Shown here in pieces: positions 32,642 to 44,700 of a DNA stretch of 64,000 nucleotides. Numbering within the stretch: the first letter of the stretch is position 1; the number at the start of each line of letters is the position of its first letter. The notes below the pieces were generated by a model. It was not told the origin of the DNA, did no database searches, and worked only from the letters and a program-made list of their open reading frames with translations. Both the position numbers and the translations under genes were made by a program. This stretch comes from Panax quinquefolius (Eukaryota; Streptophyta; Magnoliopsida; Apiales; Araliaceae). The DNA lies in the NCBI GenBank assembly GCA_020205615.1, contig CM035167.1, positions 134,492,568 to 134,556,567 on the forward strand, written 5' to 3'.

Positions 32642-35050
32642 TGTGGCGCCCCCAAAAATAGGTATCGTCGCCACCCATCTTGGGTCGCCACTTACATGGT
32701 ACATAAATTCAAATACGACTTACTAACCTAAGCATGTCAGGTATGCAATCGACATAAAGCGTGAGTTTGAATACAAATATTGTCTACTAGATATTATACA
32801 AACTCAAAAGGAATCCTCATTACAACTATTATCACACTATTTCACGAGAATAGTGAGGACTACTAATGCTATCCTCTGCGGACCATTACTTACGTTCCCA
32901 GGCTCGTCCCGCCTATGTTCTCATTTCACGAAGAGAAACGGTGAAAGAAAGGGTGAGCTCAACTAGCCCAAGAAGAAATATTATGACTAAGATAATGCGA
33001 GAATAAATTATCATTAGCCTTCAACAACAGTGTTAAAGCGATAAAATACAATAGACAACCGGTTTAAGCTGCAGGTGAATATGCAATCCATTAAAAGAGT
33101 CAGTAGAGAATAAAATCTACTATCTTTTAGGTTTTAAAAGGTTTTTATCAATTTTTATCATTTGAGACTCGACAATAAATAAACCACCACATCTAATCAT
33201 CCACGTACCACGGTCAAAGATTTTCATCAAGTTATCAATGGTCATGACTATACTTAGAATCACCCCTGGTCATAATCATACCAAAAACTATCCATCATCG
33301 CATTACGTGCCAACGAGAACTTTTGTCACATCATTTATATCAAGTCGTGATTATACCGATTGATCCACGGTCATAATCATACTAAGTTCATCTATGCACG
33401 TAAGCAAAGATAACATAATATAATATGAGGATGATGACAATGACATAATAATTCAATAAAACAAATTCAAGAATTATTTAATCCATGAGTTATTAACGCC
33501 CAAATTGTCAACATAATCTTTGTTTACGTAGAGTAAAATTCAAGAATGATCGGAAGAATATTTCCATGAGAAGATCTTTGGATGAAACGCAAATATCAAG
33601 GATATTCTACTAATTTCATGGAGTATAGAAGTCAAAGTTTTAACCAATTTGGGTATAATAAAGAATGGAATAACAAAAGAAATCACCGTGCATGCGGATC
33701 TTGCTTGCATGTATGAGTTATTCAACAGAATAATAATAACGGAACGGTCGGTCGTGAAATCACATGCAAGCGGGATGTTCCAACAGAATAATAAAGATGG
33801 AACCGGATCCGATTGTAAAAACACATGAGATAGGATATTCAGCGAGAATGATAAAAGGCGGAACCGGTCGGTGTGTAAAACACAGAGCGAGGATGTTCAG
33901 CAGAATAATAAAAAGCGGAACCGAAGTAAAGGTGTAAAACACATGCAGACAGGATGTTCCAAATGAGAATAATAGAAGAATGTCACCAAGTATAGGGTAA
34001 ACCACGTATCTGAGTTATTCCAGCAGAATAATAAGCAATGGAATAACATAAGGATTTCACCAAGTATAGGGTATCTGGCGTATCGAGGTTATGTATAGGG
34101 TATGCCACTTTTTACGAGTTATTCAACAGAATAATAGTGAATGGAATAATGAAGTTCTCTTCAAGAAGAAAGAATAACACCCTACTAGTAAAAAGAACTG
34201 AATATAGAAGTAGTGAAGTAGCGAGAATACTCTTCTTCTTTCTATAATTTTTCTCTCTATAGCTTCTCTCTATAATTTCTCTCTACAGAGTTTCAATGAA
34301 TTCGTAAGAAAATAATGAAGGAATGAGCTTTATTTATAGGAAAATGGAATGCATAGTAACTAATCCATGAAAGCGGTCATTGATTTACTTTAATCGACGG
34401 TCCATATTTAAAGAAAAATCTTTTAAATAAAATATAATATATTCTATTTATATAAAAACATTTTACTATGCAAACACTATGCAAAAACACTATGCAAACA
34501 CTATGCATAATAAAATATAATATATTCTATTTATAGAATAACTTTAATAAAGTATTCTATTTTATATAAAAGATGTTTACATTTTATTACGTTAATAATA
34601 CGAATAAAACAAAGCGTCGTTATCATTATAATAATTCATATTATTAATCGACAATAATGGAATCAAATGGTGACTTCTCACATAAGCATCAATAATCAAT
34701 ACAGGTGTCTTCTTATGCAACCACACGTACATCGTACTTTTACTAATGAAAGTAGTTCAACGGTAACTACAGTAAAACTTCCGCATAGTTATTTCAATAA
34801 AATATTTTTGTCGTTTTCTCAATCAAACAATAATTACATTATGGGGTCCACCAATGATTGAGCCATTATACGAATATTCCTGCTAAACAAGAATATTCCC
34901 AGACCAATCGAATATAATATAACCACTTGCATACTTTGTAAAATTTATAAATACTACCCACAACTATAATATTATCTCAAATTCACACCATAATATAAAA
35001 ATTATTTTGACAAAATTTAAATCTTTATTGATAAAATCTGGGGTCTCACA
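32642..35050 (-). repeat. Family A LTR, copy c (5' LTR of the array in element orientation)
   Basis: The rightmost LTR has an intact GGGGTCTCACA terminus on the plus strand at 35040-35050, followed by the target duplication ATAAC. The TATA element is at 34331-34339 and the leader minisatellite at about 33715-33970. Confidence 0.92.
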
Positions 35051-36250
35051 ATAACTCTGTTACTTAAGTTGGATAAAGACTTAATTACCCTCCTTATATA
35101 TAAACGATGATAAGAGAACTCTGTTTTTTTGTGGAATCAAGAGATCGAGAAAAAGCAAACATGATATCCGAGGTTAGAAGCAATTGTAGGGAAAGAGAGC
35201 AGTCTTTTATATTTTGGAATGGAGGTACTATGATTTATTGTATCTTATGTTTATAGTTCTTTGAATTTTCTTGTAGTGTGAGAATGGGCATACAACATGC
35301 TTCATTTCTTGCTGCAGCAAGCTTAGGAACATAAATTATGGGTGCAAAGAGCGGTGAGCTACAGAAGAAACTTGAGCATGAACGGACATGTATCCACGAA
35401 CTATGTTCTTGCCCTCATCCTGGATGTGCCTTTGTTGGTTCTTCCAAAATAAACCAAAATAACAAATTAACAACACATTATTCTGTAGTCCAAAATTCAC
35501 AAAACTTTCCACAAAAACCCAATAACTAAAAACTTAAGCACCAGGCTAAATAAATCAATCAACTTAAAGACATAATGCCCATTTCATTTTAAGCTCAAAC
35601 AAATACACTTGCTTCAAAAACCCAAATCAACGTAAATACAGCTCACCACACATAAACTAATTTTAGTTTCAAACAACTAGTTCCCTTCAAACTCAAACCA
35701 ATATACACATTTCCCAAATTTCACATTCTTTAATTTTCTTGAAAAGGCAAACCATGAACTAAAATAAATCAAAACCCATAAACCCAATCCGAACCATATT
35801 AATATAAAGCACAAAAAATTCAAACCCCCAAATGGAGGGTAAAAGAGTGTATACACACCTTAGAGAAGAGATTAACGGTTGAAAGAAGGTGAATCTCGAT
35901 ATGGGATTTTTAGAGTGTTGGATTTAATGGTCATTTCATCGTTGCATAATCCAATATGAGAGATCAATAGCGACCCGTTTGTTTCTGAGGAAATTGAAAC
36001 CTTCCGTTCGTGCGTAGGGCTTTAGTAAATCCCAAAAATTTCCTCCAACCACCATTTTTTGAATATTAAATTAGCTATTTGGGTTTTGGGGGAAGATATT
36101 GGAGGCTGGTGATTTTCTCCTCTGATATGTGGAAGAAGAAGAAGAAAAGGAATGAGCTACTTTCTTGGATGAAGTAAGGGCAAAAAAATCCCTAAACACC
36201 AACCCCTGACCCACAACACATCATCTTCTTCAAACCACATATACGACCAA
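35051..36250. other. Non-TE island between the family A array and the family B element
   Basis: About 1.2 kb of unique-looking sequence. It begins with the right copy of the ATAAC target duplication, so it was continuous with the sequence left of 20653 before insertion. It holds the seven-in-absentia-like fragment (annotated separately); 35470-36250 is AT-rich with no gene seen. Confidence 0.6.
35310..35465 (+). pseudogene. Fragment of a seven-in-absentia-like (SINA/SIAH) E3 ubiquitin ligase
   Basis: The frame from 35338 contains LEHERTCIHELCSCPHPGCA and FVGSSK, which fits the SIAH-type zinc finger of plant SINA-like proteins (HE+TC...CSCP..GC.F.GSS). Just upstream another frame reads LRNINYGCKE, the NMKYGCKE-like start of the same domain, so one frameshift separates the two. 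A TGCTGCAG acceptor-like site precedes it at about 35310-35317. No RING finger before it and no TRAF-like domain after it, so it is a short broken fragment. Confidence 0.6.
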
Positions 36251-36402
36251 TGTAAGACCCCGAAATTTTTTTAAATAAAAAGGAATTTCCTTTATTTATT
36301 ATTTTGAAATAGTAAGGGTGGATTTGATTAATGTGGTTAGTTATGGGTAAAATCTTAAATATTTTAAATAAGCAAGTGGTGATAAAATATTCATTATCGC
36401 TG

Positions 36403-36450
36403 GGGAATATTCGTTTGGTCGTGGAATATTAAATCTGTCGGGGAATATTA
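36403..36450 (+). promoter_or_regulatory. GGAATATT(C) triplet in family B U3
   Basis: GGAATATTCG, GGAATATTAA and GGAATATTAA follow at 19-bp intervals. It corresponds in position to the paired GAATATTC module of family A. Heat-shock-element-like core; regulatory role inferred. Confidence 0.4.
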
Positions 36451-37616
36451 AATCTGACGGCAATGTGATCTTTTGTGGGCCCCATAACTTGAAAGCGATT
36501 GGATGAAGAAAATGACAAATATAAGTTGTTTATAAATAACTTGGCGTAGTTAGTTATTCAAGATTAATATTGTTGGAATACGGTGGTTAAAACACACTAA
36601 TACGCGTTGTTGAACAAGAAGATAGCTGCGGTATTGCACCAATTATTGATTCTTACGTAAGAAGGCATTACTCAATAATTGTTACACGGTAATTCTTTAT
36701 CAAATATTTTATTTTATTGATTCAATAATTCTTTGCATTGATATTTTATATTCTTGTTGTTTTGATAAATTGTCATTACACATTATTTTCCTTTATCGAA
36801 GCAATAATTCATATTATCTGAATAATATTATTAGATAACATTATTGGCAATGTCTAGAAAGTTACATCTCAGGAGAGGTTTGGTCACCTAATTGCGGCCA
36901 AGAAGGAGAAATTCTTATTGGAAAGCCCTCTCTCACAGGAGGCTATGCAGTTGTCAATAATGTGATTCTCATAATATTATTTGTGAATAATTAATTATTG
37001 ATTTATATGATGAGGAAAATATTGATTTTATGTGGATATAGATGGAGAAAAATTTTAAAATGACAATTGTTGAAAATTAATATTTTATCTTTTTACGATA
37101 AAATAATTCATTTAAATATATTATTTTAATAATATATTAACGGTGATATTTTACAACGAATGTGGGATATATGAGTATCTGAGGAGGAAGAGTATTTTTT
37201 GTTGCAATAAATGTTTAAAACATGTTAAACATGTCGGTGGACCCCATTTATTGACTGAAATTTGATTATAGCCTGTAAAATCGTCCGTTTGTGGATTTCG
37301 ATCAATTTCTGTTTGGAATTTGGAAAAATTTCTTCTGTAAAGTTGTAGAGAATTGAATTTCCTATAAAAAGTCGCGAGATTCGAATTTTCTGATAAAATA
37401 GCTATTTATTGTGAATTATTGAAGTTAGAAGTTAAAATAATTGATTTTTGGAAGTTTAAAATATTTTTAATTACAAAAACGTTTTTTCCATTTTTGAAAC
37501 TCATTTAACATGTGTTAGGGTGGCTGAGTTCAGATTCTTGGATGCGTAGGAAGTTGTAGAAAAAATTATAATATTAATTTATTAAATTTTCTACTTTTGT
37601 GTTCTAAGCATTTTCC

Positions 37617-37626
37617 TATAAATAGG
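37617..37626 (+). promoter_or_regulatory. TATA box of the family B LTR promoter
   Basis: TATAAATAGG is preceded by a C-terminated run and followed after about 30-60 bp by TTCTCTCTCTA. The same TATAAATAGG sits at the matching place in every family B LTR here (e.g. 62679-62688 plus strand, 43850-43860 minus strand). Confidence 0.75.
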
Positions 37627-37793
37627 GTGCTTAGGTTAGAATTGAAAATCACACCAGAAACTGAAGTTTTCTCTCTCTATATTATCGAGCGTATTCTTGT
37701 GAGTATTTTGAGTATACTTTGAGTATTGCTATACGGTGCAAGTTCAAGTCATAGCCTATATCCGGTGTTTCAACTAGAAATCTTGTCTCTTCG

Positions 37794-37803
37794 AGGTAAG
37801 GGA
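37794..37803 (+). other. Conserved splice-donor-like site in family B leader
   Basis: TCGAGGTAAGGG matches the plant 5' splice consensus AG/GTAAG and lies about 170 bp after the TATA box. The copy at 62850 reads GAGGTAAGTG, a near-perfect donor. In LTR 61338 onward an ACAG acceptor-like site follows at 63614-63617. Confidence 0.45.
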
Positions 37804-37904
37804 TGTTATTTTCTTCTCAAATGATATTATTTCTTCAATATCATTATCTTTGAAATATTGGTTGGAACTTTTATCAAATTTGGAACTTTTTTTTCATGTC
37901 GGGG

Positions 37905-38075
37905 TTACTTATTCATGAGTTCTTATTCATGAGTTCTTATTCACGAGTTCTTATTCAAAAGTACTATTCATGAAGCGTGAAGATGTTTTTTTGTGAAATT
38001 TTTATCTTTTGGTGTCGGAGTTCTTATTCACGTATACTGACACTATTATTCACTTAATCACGAACTCGCACTATT
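37905..38075 (+). repeat. 14-bp minisatellite of family B leader
   Basis: Repeats of TATTCA(C/T)GAGTT(C/A)T in near-perfect succession, ending in dispersed TATTCACG copies. Equivalent arrays: 43380-43580 and 57110-57290 (reverse strand), 46215-46400 and 62960-63170 (plus). Confidence 0.9.
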
Positions 38076-38299
38076 CATAGAAAAATGAAATTTCTTCTTT
38101 TTGTCCAAAATATCTATTATGGATACTAGCTTTGATTGTATCCATGTTTTGATCATTCTTGAATTTTACTCAACTTTGATTACTTATGAAGTATTTTTGA
38201 ACTTGGATTGTTTAAAATATGAATCCTTAATATTTGTTCTTTTGTTTCTTTGGATTTGTTTCCTTTAAAAATTTTTTTCATCATCCTCGGTCCTAAATG

Positions 38300-38515
38300 A
38301 TGATATTCTTGAATATCTTTGGCCTGTAGTGCAAAAGATGAATGATTTCTTGATGAATATCTTTGGCGCGTAGTGCGAAGATGAGCAGTGTTGAGATGAA
38401 GATTTAATGACCGATGATTAATATCTTTGGCCGTAGTGCAAAGATGAGCAGATGTTTAGATGAACATGACCGGTGATGAATATCTTTGGCTCAGTAGTGC
38501 AAAGATGAATATTTG
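38300..38515 (+). repeat. TATCTTTGG...GTAGTGC repeats of family B leader
   Basis: Four imperfect copies, about 50-65 bp apart, of GAATATCTTTGGCCGTAGTG followed by CAAAGATGA. The central GGCC(G)TAGTGC differs in nearly every copy (GGCCTGTAGTGC, GGCGCGTAGTGC, GGCCGTAGTGC, GGCTCAGTAGTGC). Confidence 0.9.
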
Positions 38516-39061
38516 ATTCGGATATATATTGATTGATGTTCTGGGGATAAAATATCGACGATGAACTTTTAAATTCATATATAGAAGATAGTAGTTTGCA
38601 TTCTCTACTTAACTCTTCTAATGAATTATTATTTCATTGCGAAGATTGATTTAAAACTAGTTGTCTATTGTATTCTATTAGATTTTTCCTGTTGAAGACT
38701 AACGATAATTTGTTGTATATTATCTTAGTCATAATATTCTTTCTTGGGCTAGTTGAGCTCACCCTTTTCCTTTTTGTTCTATTTTTTCTTCTCGGGAGGC
38801 GAGAATGTAGCGAGTACTACTAGTGGGGTATGGAATGAAGGTTCTACAGAGAGTTTTTAGTAGTTCTCACCATTTTGTAAAATAATGTATCAATAATTAT
38901 GATGGGGATTTATTTGCGTGTGGATATTGTGCAGATGGCAATATCGTATTTAAACTCACGGTTTATATGTTGTAATAATAAAGTTGTAGTTATTTACGTA
39001 CCATGTATTTGGCGACTCGAGAATGGGTTGGATGGAATGGACCTATTTTGGGGCGCCACGG

Positions 39062-39078
39062 TTGGTATCGAGCTTAGG
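39062..39078 (+). other. Primer-binding site (initiator tRNA-Met type)
   Basis: TTGGTATCGAGCTTAGG directly after the 5' LTR end. The canonical plant iMet PBS begins TGGTATCAGAGC; here one A is missing (ATCGAGC). Confidence 0.8.
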
Positions 39079-39229
39079 GATATGATCTCTGGCGGAGAAC
39101 GGGGAATAGAACTAGGAGGAGAGGCAGAGTAAATCCTTCGCTAGTGTGTCCTACCTAAGCTTATTTGTTAGTTGGTCATTATATAGGGATATTATGTGAT
39201 ATATTGATTTCCTTAATTAACCCTTGTTT

Positions 39230-41754
39230 TATTACGATGATTTGAGAATGTCGTCGAGAATATTAATAATGGAAATGAGATCGTGGAGACACCTCTAATC
39301 GCCAACGAGGATAATGTGATGTCGGTGAAGAAGGAATTAGAGATATCCATGTGGTGAGTGAAGAATTGATAGTTGCATTTTAGAGATAGTCAGAGGTAGT
39401 AACGGTGAGAGTGAGGAAGAAGAGGAAGAAGAGGTACATGAAGAGAGTTTATTAGAGGTATTTTATGATCAAAATGTAGAATTGCAAAATCGTATTCATG
39501 AGTTAGAAGAAGAAGAAAGTGAAGAATTGCGAGGCGGTAAATGGAGCAAAAGGATGCAACGATTCAAGCTTATGTTACCCGATATGTGATGCTTGAACAA
39601 AAGCACTCTTTGGCGAGTATAAGATGATAAAGTGGAATCGAAATGAAAGAAGAAATAAGCGAACAGTGAGAATGAGTGATGTATGGGTAAAAGCGCACGA
39701 CAGCGTTGATATTATGGAAAGAGATGTCCAATCTAAAAAGAGAAGATTTAACAATGACGGAAGGCGTCGTGAGAAGATCAAAGACCAAAGAACAAATTCT
39801 AGGGGAAGAGAAGCGATCGCCGGTTAGATCTTCTGAGATGCGGAGAGGAGGGACATATAAGGTCAAACTGTTCAAAGCCTTCAAGGTATGTTTTAGTTGT
39901 GGAAAAGATGGTTACATAGCTCGATTTTGTCTATAACGAAATCAAGTCCAGTTGGGACGTTGGCACCAGAGGCGGATCGAGAAAAGTCAAAGTCGGCGAT
40001 TCTTGGAAGAAGGCGTTTTTCGTGACTTCTCAAAAAGAGAGTAACGAACGAAGTTAGCACGGGTTAGTTAATTATAAATTCTTGCGAAGTTTATACCTTA
40101 CTTAAGATACCGGTTCTACCCATTCTTTTATCTCTCTTGCTTTGCGCTCAACGTTTGAACTTGACTACGGAGAAATTAGACTTTGATTTATTTATGGAGA
40201 CTCAGTTAGGAGAAACTTTCATTACATCCGTTGTTTAGAAATCTTGCTTGATTCAGGTTGGCACCATCACATTAACTGTTGACCTTATTTATTTAAAGAT
40301 ACTTGCTTTTGATGTGATTTTAGGGATTGATTGGTTAACTACTCATCATGCCCAATTGATTGCTTTTGTAAGGTTGTTAGTTTTCATATTCCTAAGCAAC
40401 CTGTTATTCGAATTCAAGCAATCAAACCATTGTAGTCAAACATTTTCATATCAAGCCATGAAGTCATTCGTTTATTATGGATGTCAAGTTTTCTTAGTCC
40501 ATGTTATGGATTTGAATAAAGACACGTCAGATTTGAATAATATTCCTGTTGTTATTGATTTTTCCTGATGTATTTCCTGAAGAATTTCTTGGCTTACTTC
40601 CAAAGACTGATATTAAATTTTGTATTGACTTTGAACCTGGTACAAAACTCATTTCTAAAATCTCATATCGAATGGCTCCTATTGAACTTCAGGAGTTAAA
40701 AATTCAACTATAGAATTTGGTACTGAGCCTTTATCGGTGACTTCCTTTGTGGAATGCACGAAGCGACCCGGACTCTCGTAGGGGACACCATAATCGCATG
40801 CGATAGTAAAGCGATAGGTGTCATTGTAACGTCTTATCCAAGGTTGGGATATGAGTCACGATTGAGAACAACCTAAGTCGGTAATCGAAATACGTAGCTT
40901 TCTAGTCTTAGTTGGTTATTATTGGAGATTCGTTGAAGGATATTCTCGAATCGCTATTCCATTAACGCAAATTGACTCGTAGAGATACAAAATTCGAATG
41001 GAGCAAGGAATGTGGGAAGAGCTTGAAGAACTCAAGAGGAGACTCATTTCAAAGACATGTTACGACCATGCCATCTGGAAAAGCTTAAGCGTGGTAGGCG
41101 GCGTGTTAAGTAGAAGATCGTATACAAAAATGAGTATGATATTGTCAAAGACTCATTTCAGTATAATTTACAAATAATAGAGATGGAGATGAAAACTCTA
41201 GGTACCCACGTGATGATATCTGATGCACGTGATGATATACGAGTATAATCGACTTTAATCGATAAAGTTAAAGTCGTTCAAGCAAGCTACAACCGGTCGA
41301 TGAATTTGAAGAAGGAGGTGCAAGAAGTTGTTATTTCAAAAGCGAGAATCGGTGAGGTGAGGAAAGCTCAAACCTTGATTTATTAATCCATTTGAAATTC
41401 TCGATCGAATAGGAAGCGTGGCCTATAGACTCGTTTTTTACCGCCAAGTATGACGCGTGTTCATAACGTTTTCACGATCGATGTTACGTAAATATGTGGA
41501 CGACCGAACCACGTCATTGAGTTAGAACCCGGACGAGATAGCCGAAGACTTAACGTACGAGGAGGTACTGTCAAGATCTTGTAGAGGAAAGAACATGTCC
41601 ACATATCGAGGTTATACCACAAGTTAAAGTTTTGTGGAGAAACCAAGCTATTGAGGTAATGACACGGGAGTTGAAAGCGAAAATGAAAGCGAGGTATTCT
41701 CATCTTTTGAAAACACTGAGTATCGCGACGCCAATTTCGAGGACGAAATTTCAT
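39230..41754 (+). pseudogene. Family B gag-pol remnant (chromovirus-like polyprotein, decayed)
   Basis: Fragments in the expected order but in different frames: an acidic gag segment (SEEEEEEEVHEESLLE-like, about 39410-39450), a gag zinc knuckle CFSCGKDGYIARFC (39889-39930) with Tyr in place of the metal-binding His, the protease end DVILGIDWL (about 40312-40340), the RT start (EEFLGLLPKTDIKFCIDFEP-like, 40570-40690), the RT/RNase H junction (GYYWRFVEGYSRIAIPLTQ, 40913-40970), integrase fragments, and the C-terminal integrase/chromodomain-type end (TRVHNVFTIDV, VIPQVKVLWRNQAIE, MKARYSHLLKT). Only about 2.5 kb remain of an expected 4.5-5 kb; RT palm and most of the integrase core are deleted. 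Confidence 0.8.
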
Positions 41755-41766
41755 AAGGAGGGAGGT
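41755..41766 (+). other. Polypurine tract
   Basis: AAGGAGGGAGGT sits immediately before the 3' LTR, right after the polyprotein end (FEDEIS-like codons GGACGAAATTTCA). Confidence 0.8.
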
Positions 41767-44700
41767 TGTAAGACCCCAAAATTTTTTTAAATAAAAAGGA
41801 ATTTCCTTTATTTATTATTTTGAAATAGTAAGGGTGGATTTGATTAATGTGGTTAGTTTATGGGTAAATGCATAAATATTTTAAATAAGCAAGTGGTGAT
41901 AAAATATTCATTATCGTTCGGGGAATATTCGTTTGGTCGTGGAATATTAAATGCGTCGGGAATATTAAATGCGACAATGCTATGATCTTTTGTTGGCCCC
42001 ATAACGGAGCGATTGGATGAAGAAAACGACAAATATAAGTTGTTTATAAATAATTGGCGTAGTTATTCACAATTAATATTGTTGGAATACCCGTTGGTTA
42101 AAACACACTAATACGCGTTGTTGAACAAGAAGACATGGTATTGCACCAATTATTGATTCTTACGTGAAGGCATTACTCGATAATTATTACGATAATTCTT
42201 TATTCAAAGATTTTATTTTATTGATTCAATAATTCTTTGCATTGATATTTTATATTCTTGTTGTTTCAATAAATTGTCATTACACATTATTTTCCTTTAT
42301 CGAAGCAATAATTCATATTATCCGAATAATATTATTAGATAACATTATTGGCAATGTCTAGAAAGTTCTGTCTAAGGAGAGGTTTGGTCACCTAATTTGT
42401 GACGCCCCCAAAATAGGTATACATCACCTCATTACGAGTTGTCAATAATACATGGTACGTAAACAACTACAACTTTATTATTACAACAAGAAAGCGTGAG
42501 TTTGAATACAAATATTATCTTCTAGACAATATCTATACTCAAATAAATCCTCATCACATTTATTGATACATTATTTTACAAAATGGTGAGGACTACTAAA
42601 CAATCCTTTCTAAAACCTTCATTCCATACCCAGAGCTGTACTCGCTTATATTCTCGCCTCCCGAGAAAAATGGAACAAAAAGGAAAAGGGTGAGCTCAAC
42701 TAGCTTCGATAAAGAATATTATGACTAAGATAATATACAACAAATTATCGTTAGTCTTCAACAGGAAAAATCTAATAGAATACAATAGACAACAAATTTT
42801 AATTCAATATTCGCATAGCGGAAATAATAATTCATTAGAAGAGTTAAGTAGAGAATGCAAACTACTATCTTCTATGTATGAATTTAAAAGTTCATCGTCT
42901 ATCTTTTATCCCCCGTAACATCAATCAATATACATCGGAATCAAATATTCATCTTTGCACTCTACAGCCAAAGATATTCATCGATTGGTCATGTTCATTT
43001 AAACACTGTTCATCTTCAGACTACTGGGCCAAAGATATTCTTGAAATCATTCATCTTTGCACTACAGCCAAAGATATTCTTAAGAAATCATTCATCTTTG
43101 CCTTCAGGCCAAAGATATTCCATAATATCATCATTTAAGGTGAGGATGATGAAAATATTTTTTTTTTTTAAAGAAAGCGAATCCGGTGAAACAAAATGAC
43201 AAGGATTAAGGATTAAGGATTCGTACTTGGTTTTATCCACGTCCAAAAAAATACCTCAAAATAATCATAGTGGTGTAAAATTCAAGAATGATCAAAACAT
43301 GGATACAATCGAGTTAGTATCCGAATAGATGTTTTAGACGAAAAGAAAAAATTTTATTTTTTCGATGAATAGTCTCAGTATCGTGAATAGTGTCAAGTAT
43401 CGTGAATAGTCCGTATATCGTGAATAGTAACTAACTCAGACACCAAAAGATAGAAATTCCACAAAAACATCTTCACGCTTCATGAATAGTACTCGTGAAT
43501 AGTAACTCGTGAATAGTAATGCTTCATGAATAGTAACTTCGTGAATAGTAACTCATGAATAGTAACCCATGAATAGTAACCCCAGAGCATGAAAAGCGTT
43601 CCAAATTTGATAAAACTTCAGATCAACATTTCAAACATAATGATATTGAAGAAATAATATCATTACTGAAAAAATAATATCCCTTACCTCAAAAAAAGAA
43701 GTACTTACATTTGGAATACTGATTGAACTTGCAAGCAGTATATCAATACTCAAAGTATACTCAAAATACTCACAAGAATACGCTCAAAATATCGAGAGAA
43801 ATAGAGAAAACTTGGTTTACGGTGTGATTTTCAATTCTAACCTAAGCACCTATTTATAGGAAAATGCTTAGAACACCAAAGCGAGAAAATTTAATAAAAT
43901 AATAATATTTCTTAAAATATTCAAGCCCACCTTAGAAATCTGATTTCAGATCATTTATAACACATGTGAGCCACTCAATTACAACAAAAACGTTTTTCTT
44001 ACAAAAAATATTTTAAACTCCCAAAAATCAATTATTTTGAACTTGAACTTCAATAATTAATAATAAATAGCTCTTTCATCAGAAAATTCGAATCTCATGA
44101 GTTTTTATAGGAATTTCAATTCTCTACAACTTTACAAAAGAAAGTTTTTCCAAATTCCAAATAGAAATTGACCGAAATCCACAAGCAGGCGATTTTAAAT
44201 TTATAATCAAATTCGATTCAATAAATGGGGTCCACCGACATGTTTAACATGTTTTAAACATTTATTGCAACAAAAATACTCTTCCTCCTCGTATACTCAT
44301 ATCTCCCACATTCGTTGTAAAAATATCACAGTTAATATATTATTAAAATAATATATTTAAATAAATTATTTTATCGAAAAAGATAAAATATTAATTTTCA
44401 ACAATTGTCATTTTAAAAATTTTCTCCATCTATATCCACATAAAATCAATATTTTCCTCATCATATAAATCAATAATTAATTATTCACAAATAATATTAT
44501 AGAATCACAATATCGACAATTGTGAGGCGGTTCAGGAAGAGGGGTTTTCCAATAAGAATTTCTTCTTACTTGGCGCGCAATTAGGTGACCAAACCTCTCC
44601 TTAGATGAACTTTCTAGACATTGTCAATAATGTTATCTAATAATATTATTGAGATAATATGAATTATTGCTTCGATAATGAAAAATCTTTGTGTAATGAC

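Larger units (their letters stand above)
20653..35050 (-). mobile_element. Family A Ty3/gypsy retrotransposon tandem array: LTR-internal-LTR-internal-LTR
   Basis: Three LTRs of about 2.4 kb (20653-23070, 26642-29046, 32642-35050) alternate with two internal regions. In element orientation each LTR starts TGTGAGACCCCAGATTTTAT and ends GGGGCGCCACA. Adjacent to the LTR end is a primer-binding site TTGGTATC(G)...AGCTTAGG, complementary to initiator tRNA-Met. The whole unit is flanked by the 5-bp duplication ATAAC (20648-20652 and 35051-35055), so it descends from one insertion that gained a unit by unequal LTR recombination. The first LTR has a mutated terminus (CGTAACGCCCC for TGTGGCGCCCC). Lineage looks like a chromovirus (Tekay/Del-like) from the related C-terminal integrase of family B. 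Confidence 0.9.
36251..39060 (+). repeat. Family B 5' LTR (subtype B1)
   Basis: About 2.81 kb. U3 has three GGAATATT motifs (36403-36450), a conserved GTGGGCCCCATAAC block and GAAAATGACAAATATAAG. The TATA box TATAAATAGG is at 37617. The leader contains GAGGTAAGGG (37794-37803), a 14-bp minisatellite (37905-38060) and longer TATCTTTGGCC repeats (38300-38515). A possible polyadenylation signal AATAAA lies near 38975 in front of the end. Confidence 0.9.

Noticed and set aside
20653..35050. Centromeric or satellite array
   Set aside because: The repeated unit is an LTR plus internal region with PBS, polypurine tract and a target duplication, not a short head-to-tail satellite.
38899..39132. 77-residue plus-strand frame across the LTR-internal junction
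   Set aside because: It spans the LTR end and primer-binding site, so it is noncoding by structure.
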